Positions 60,701-64,000 of a stretch of DNA of 64,000 nucleotides are shown one piece after another. The position numbers were made by a program, and so were the translations under genes. This DNA comes from Phallusia mammillata. Lineage: Eukaryota > Chordata > Ascidiacea > Phlebobranchia > Ascidiidae. Location of the stretch: positions 35,900 through 99,899 of the forward strand of contig QLIY01000606.1 in the NCBI GenBank assembly GCA_003260075.1, read 5' to 3'. The notes below the pieces were generated by a model. The model was not told the origin of the DNA and ran no database searches. It saw only the letters and a list, made by a program, of their open reading frames with translations. The first letter of the stretch is position 1. Every line of letters starts with the position of its first letter.

Positions 60701-63700
60701 GAAAGTTTGGGAACCGCTCACTCAGATGATAACAGCTGTAAAAGAAACCAACCTGAAATATTTTGGGGGGGGGGCAACCTGTGGGTCGCGGCCTCCACTG
60801 TCGCATAAAGGAGTGGTTCCCAACTCGTTTTAGGCAATGGACTACAAGCCCCAATGAAATAAACCAACGGACCACTTTATTGTTGAGAAAAAAAATAGAC
60901 TCAGTTTTAATATATAGCCTACTTATTTTATCCGTGGTGTCAACACAACTCGGCAACTGTTATCAAGGGGTCACGGTACCAGAAAGTTTGGGAACCACTC
61001 ACTCAGATGATAACAGCTGTAAAAGAAACCAACCTGAAATATTTTCGTCATTGTCTTGAGCTATAACATTGCTCATCAGCAAGAATTCTTTTTAGGTAAA
61101 GATGCAAATAAAGATGACCCAGACCTGAGCAAGAAAGATGGGTGGAATTTATCCAATGACCACTTCTATGATCCAAAGCAGGCTGCCTCTAGTGGTTTGG
61201 CTATTGGTTTAATGAGCAGTGTGTTACAAGTAAGTTTTTATTAACTAGGGCAGTAGTTCTCAAACTGTGCGTCGCGGCGCCCTGGTGCGTCGTTTAAATT
61301 TTCCAAGGGCGTCGCAGAATTTTTCCTTTTCGTGGCTATTTGTTGTTGTATCAATAAACACAACTTTAATAATATGTTTCCTCCTTAACTTTTATTTGCT
61401 GGTGCGTCGCAAGTCCCAAAAAGCTTTTCCAGAGGCGTCGCAATAAAAATAGTTTAAGAACCACTGAACTAGGGCAAAGGTTTCCAATTTTTTTTGCTTA
61501 ACTGAATCCTAGACAAGATCAAAAACTCGTGCAGTACCCCACTGGTTAATTCACAAGAGTTTCCAATGAATACTAAATATAATATTTAGGATCTTTTTCA
61601 TAGAAATGATTGGAATTGTCAAACAATATGCTTTTACAGAAAGTGTTCTGACATATCTGTGTAATACACTTTATTCTGGTTTTAGATAAATCGTACTTCA
61701 GCTCAAAATTCTAGCGCATAAAAATCCTCTGTCTGTGTTTATCTTTGCAACACTTATTAGTAAAATTCTTTTCGGGGGGGGGGGCGTTCTGACATATCTG
61801 TGCTTGATACACTTTATTCTGGTTTTCGATAAATCGTACTTCAGCTCAAAATTCTGGCACATAAAAATCCTCTGCCTGTGTTTATCTTTGCAACACTTAT
61901 TAGTAAAATTCTTTTCGCTTGCTGAAATAAAAAGCATCATCAGTTTGACAAGTCTTTTAAATGTGTTAAAGCTAAATTGTGTTTTGCACTGAAAATATAA
62001 ATCTACAAGTTCAATTTATTTATTCTGTTTGTGTTTTTTAGCATTCCAACCCTGCCATGGAGCTTCAACCGATGTTTTTCCCAACTGTCCTCGGTCAAGC
62101 CCGCCTCCAGAGCTTTCATCGCCCTCAGTTTCGACGATACCAACATGGAGCAATGGCTAAACCCGGATTTCATCAAGTGCATTGCGTTATGAAACACCTG
62201 AGAAAAAAGTAAGAACAAAGACAGTGTAGAAAGGTTGACCCATAACTGTTTCTATAGCCTGTTTTTGGCACGAGCTTACACTTGTTGATTAAGGTAAAGG
62301 TGTTGCAATATTAGCTAATGCTACCAGACATATTATATATTAACTAAACAACGTTCTTCTGTTAAATCTATTGTTTAAACTTGAAAGCCTCTGTGCTGAT
62401 GGCAACACTATGTTTAGTCTATACATGATTTCATTACTTCCACATGTTTCAGAATTAATTACTTGCAAATCTTGTGTTTTCTTCTGGTGATATTTTTTTC
62501 AATTGTCAGTAGAAACTGTTCTGTTTTCTTAGTGTCACGAACATGATTTCTAAAACCAAATAGATAAAAGATGCGCATTACTATTTTGTTACAGCAAAAT
62601 GTATGGCTTATGTTGCAGGTATATAATTATATACTTTTATAATTATTATATTGATTATAATCAATAACAATTTTACCCCTTAGGGGGGGGGGAATAACTG
62701 TTTATATAGCCTGTTTTTGGCACGAGCTTACACTTGTTGATTAAGGTAAAGATTTTGCAATATTAGCTAACGCTACCAGGCATATTATTTATTAACTAAA
62801 CAACGTTTTTCTGTTAAATATATTGTTTAAACTTGAAAGCCTCTGTGCTGATGGAAACACTATGTTTAGTCTATACATGATTTCATTACTTCCACATGTT
62901 TCAGGGGGGGGGGATTCTTCATGAGGAAACCAGAAGATCTTTCAGCTCTCGATGGACATTTGATCCTGGCTGAATACAGTGAAGAATTTCCTCCGCTGCT
63001 CTCACAAGTTGGGATGGCACTAAAAGTGAAAAACTACCACAAAAGGGTAGGGGGGGGGGCGAACATGATTTCTAAAATCAAATAGATAAAAGATGCGCAT
63101 TACTATTTTGTTACAGCAAAATTTATGGCTTATGTTGTAGGTATATAATCAATAACAATTTTACCCCTTATGTGTAAAAAATTCACCACTTAGTTTCTGC
63201 ACCCCCCGTTTGCAAAGTGAACTTATATTCCAAAGCCCTAATGAATTTTTGACAGATTAATGGCTTTTTTGTACCACTTGGCTATAAAAACCACTGTTTA
63301 ACCAAACCTATTATATTTTACCAGAGCAAAGCAGAGAGAACAGGAGCGTGCAGCATCCGGTGGTGGGGAAGTTTTCTTTATGAGGAAACCAGAAGATCTT
63401 TCAGCTCTCGATGGACATTTGATTCTGGCTGAATACAGTGAAGAATTTCCTCCGCTTCTGTCACAAGTTGGGATGGCACTAAAAGTGAAAAACTACCACA
63501 AAAGGGTAAGAAGTTGTTTATAAAAAACATCTGTTAAAAATTAAACATTGGGCCGTTTAACTAATGCTTAATTGTGTGTCTGCTTGGCCATTGTAAACCA
63601 TTTTTTCTGTGGTTGCATCGGACAGAATCGGTTATGGCTTTTCAGTCTGTTACTCTCAACAAACTGGAGTCAGCTCATACGGCCTCTGTCTTGTCACCAG

Positions 63701-64000
63701 CTGCACTAATGAGACCTTATAGGTTGAAACAGTGTACACTGTCTGCAGCTTATTTATCATTTATTACTATGCTTTTATATTTTAATTGACGTTTGTTTGT
63801 TCGTTCGTTCGTTCACTTTCACAAAAAATCTCTCCCACTTTAATACAAAAGTTTTTCAAACGATTGCATCTAGATTCTTCAAAAACCTTGCACCTGAATA
63901 TTACACGTGTTATTTTTTTATCACAGAAACCTGACAAAGACTCAGACTCGACGCGTTACCGCTACGGTGAAACAGTTTATTCACATTCCTCCCTTATTAA
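52243..64000 (+). CDS. TAF1: TFIID subunit 1, 5' portion
   Basis: TAF1 is the largest TFIID subunit, scaffolding promoter recognition in the nucleus. Seventeen exons read in phase: 52243-52350, 52705-52816, 53193-53306, 54084-54156, 54942-55117, 55690-55850, 56542-56757, 57866-58051, 58459-58602, 58891-58935, 58999-59113, 59510-59699, 60339-60406, 61096-61229, 62042-62208, 63325-63505, 63927 to the window end. About 754 codons are visible. The start [10 protein letters not shown] is followed by GFMFGNI, as in the TBP-binding N-terminal region. [13 protein letters not shown] and YDADDD follow. Then come the conserved core pieces [93 protein letters not shown] and YRYGETVY. The tandem bromodomains lie beyond the window. 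The intron after 59699 uses GC-AG: a GT donor one base on would give an immediate stop. Confidence 0.96.
52305..52510 (+). repeat. Duplication with partial TAF1 exon 1
   Basis: The end of exon 1 (encoding [13 protein letters not shown]) and the following intron are repeated from 52417 after 10 G (52407-52416). The right copy has no start codon or acceptor. Confidence 0.92.
53272..54035 (+). repeat. Three-part duplication around TAF1 exon 3
   Basis: After exon 53193-53306 and its intron, an 11-base G run (53727-53737) leads to a 55-bp copy of the exon end and donor (53738-53792). A second run (53793-53804) then leads to another copy of the downstream intron. Two joins within 80 bp imply small independent fragments. 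Confidence 0.9.
54081..55010 (+). repeat. Duplicated TAF1 exons 4 and 5
   Basis: Exon 4 is complete at 54084-54156. It is repeated just after the 11-base G run (54533-54543) up to 54621 without a normal acceptor. Exon 5 is cut by the run in the left copy (54464-54532) and complete in the right (54942-55117). Confidence 0.93.
55103..55350 (+). repeat. G-run-joined duplication after TAF1 exon 5
   Basis: The exon end AAGAAACTTGGTGGTGAG and about 100 bp of intron recur from 55231 after 10 G (55221-55230). Confidence 0.92.
55996..56476 (+). mobile_element. hAT-type MITE containing two duplication joins
   Basis: Termini CAGGGGTCGGCAACC and GGTTGCCGACCCCTG, with flanks CTCTAGTG (55988-55995) and CTCCAGTG (56477-56484) matching at seven of eight. 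Inside, two segments are duplicated across G runs at 56120-56130 and 56291-56300, so the true element is shorter than shown. Confidence 0.87.
56845..57135 (+). repeat. G-run-joined duplication in TAF1 intron
   Basis: About 140 bp with TTCGATTATATCATCAAGC is repeated across 10 G (56986-56995); the copies differ by a few bases. Confidence 0.92.
57228..57720 (+). mobile_element. Broken copy of the 364-bp hAT-type element
   Basis: Sequence from CAGATGGGACGACACC through GAGTACCACATGTATATACC matches the intact element at 59861-60224. It is cut by a run at 57594-57603, restarts in part, and ends at the 51-base G run. Confidence 0.75.
57720..57770 (+). repeat. 51-base poly-G run
   Basis: The longest G run in the window, about 95 bp upstream of TAF1 exon 57866-58051. 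If one base is natural, the inserted block is 50 bases, a round number unlike a natural homopolymer. Confidence 0.95.
59155..59300 (+). repeat. Interspersed repeat, family A copy
   Basis: Shares AGGTCTCATC, TAGCCATCCAA and CTCCAGTTTGTTGGGAGTAAC with the copy at 12655-12800. It lies in a TAF1 intron. Confidence 0.65.
59861..60224 (+). mobile_element. Intact hAT-type MITE, 364 bp
   Basis: Ends TAGTGATGGGACGATACC and GGTACTCATCCCATCACTA are inverted repeats. Perfect duplication GTTGAAAC flanks it (59853-59860 and 60225-60232). It lies in the intron that uses a GC donor. Confidence 0.92.
60490..61000 (+). mobile_element. hAT-type MITE present in two joined copies
   Basis: The left copy (60490-60719) begins CAGCAGTTCCCAACC, with flank ACTTAGAT (60482-60489) and right flank ACTCAGAT (60720-60727). 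After 10 G (60765-60774) a second copy runs to 61000 with the same right flank (61001-61008). It lies before TAF1 exon 61096-61229. Confidence 0.85.
61251..61466 (+). mobile_element. hAT-type MITE, 216 bp
   Basis: Ends CAGTAGTTCTCAAACT and AGTTTAAGAACCACTG, with perfect duplication AACTAGGG (61243-61250 and 61467-61474). The insertion starts only 21 bp past the exon 14 donor at 61229. Confidence 0.92.
61640..61925 (+). repeat. G-run-joined duplication in TAF1 intron
   Basis: About 135 bp with GTTCTGACATATCTGTG and TCGTACTTCAGCTC is repeated across 11 G (61774-61784). Confidence 0.92.
62222..63170 (+). repeat. Shuffled duplications with partial TAF1 exon 16
   Basis: Three G runs (62683-62692, 62904-62913, 63050-63059) separate four pieces. 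62693-62903 repeats intron from about 62242. 62914-63049 repeats the end of exon 63325-63505 with its donor G. 63060-63170 repeats intron from about 62535. The exon fragment lies before intron that should precede it, so the pieces are out of order. Confidence 0.92.
63600..63780 (-). repeat. Interspersed repeat, family A, reverse copy
   Basis: On the minus strand this shares the CTCCAGTTTGTTG and GGTCTCAT blocks; on the plus strand it shows CAGTGTACACTGTCTGCAGC. It lies in the last visible TAF1 intron. Confidence 0.6.

Noticed and set aside
31615-63059. Regularly spaced G runs as a CRISPR-like or telomere-like array
   Set aside because: Spacing ranges from under 70 bp to kilobases, there is no repeat unit beyond the homopolymer, and the organism is an animal.

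Overview
This is a eukaryotic window. AT-rich DNA carries multi-exon genes with short GT-AG introns, dense small DNA transposons and no bacterial operon structure. The compact gene spacing and protein similarity point to an ascidian tunicate, probably Ciona-like. This is an inference, not a database result. I reconstructed five genes by reading splice sites and checking that exon phases agree across every join.

Layout. (1) 1-7892: no coding exon I can defend. (2) 7893-17048, plus: a Mastermind-like Notch coactivator, 13 exons, about 1006 residues visible, with the N-terminal CSL/Notch-binding exon not found. (3) 19079-22836, minus: syntenin-1 (SDCBP), 8 exons, 308 residues, complete, tail-to-tail with the Mastermind gene. 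(4) 24741-47633, plus: THOC2 of the THO/TREX mRNA export complex, 37 exons, 1393 residues, complete, head-to-head with syntenin. (5) 49240-50328, plus: an intronless serine racemase. (6) 52243 to the window end, plus: the 5' part of TAF1, the largest TFIID subunit, 17 exons, about 754 codons, continuing past 64000. Three genes act in nuclear gene expression (Notch transcription, TFIID initiation, mRNA export). Syntenin is a membrane/endosome PDZ adaptor and serine racemase is metabolic. I see no sign that they form one pathway.

The strongest unexplained structure is genome-wide in the window: about 50 homopolymer runs of C or G, nearly all 10-12 bases. Most are flanked by two diverged copies of the same sequence (copy, run, copy). 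Runs left of about 30.8 kb are all C and runs right of about 31.6 kb are all G. Many joins duplicate whole or partial exons of THOC2 and TAF1. The copies differ mainly at synonymous sites, one pair is a filled and an empty transposon site, and in one case exon order is reversed. I judge these to be the two haplotypes of a very polymorphic animal left uncollapsed and joined by a fixed-length placeholder written as G, with the left scaffold reverse-complemented. A biological origin is the less likely alternative and can be tested.

The introns and intergenic DNA also hold a family-rich set of small hAT-type elements with visible terminal inverted repeats and 8-bp target duplications. Most of these duplications have a central TA. 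There is also a fold-back element with 10-bp target duplications and a tRNA-derived sequence with Pol III A and B boxes.
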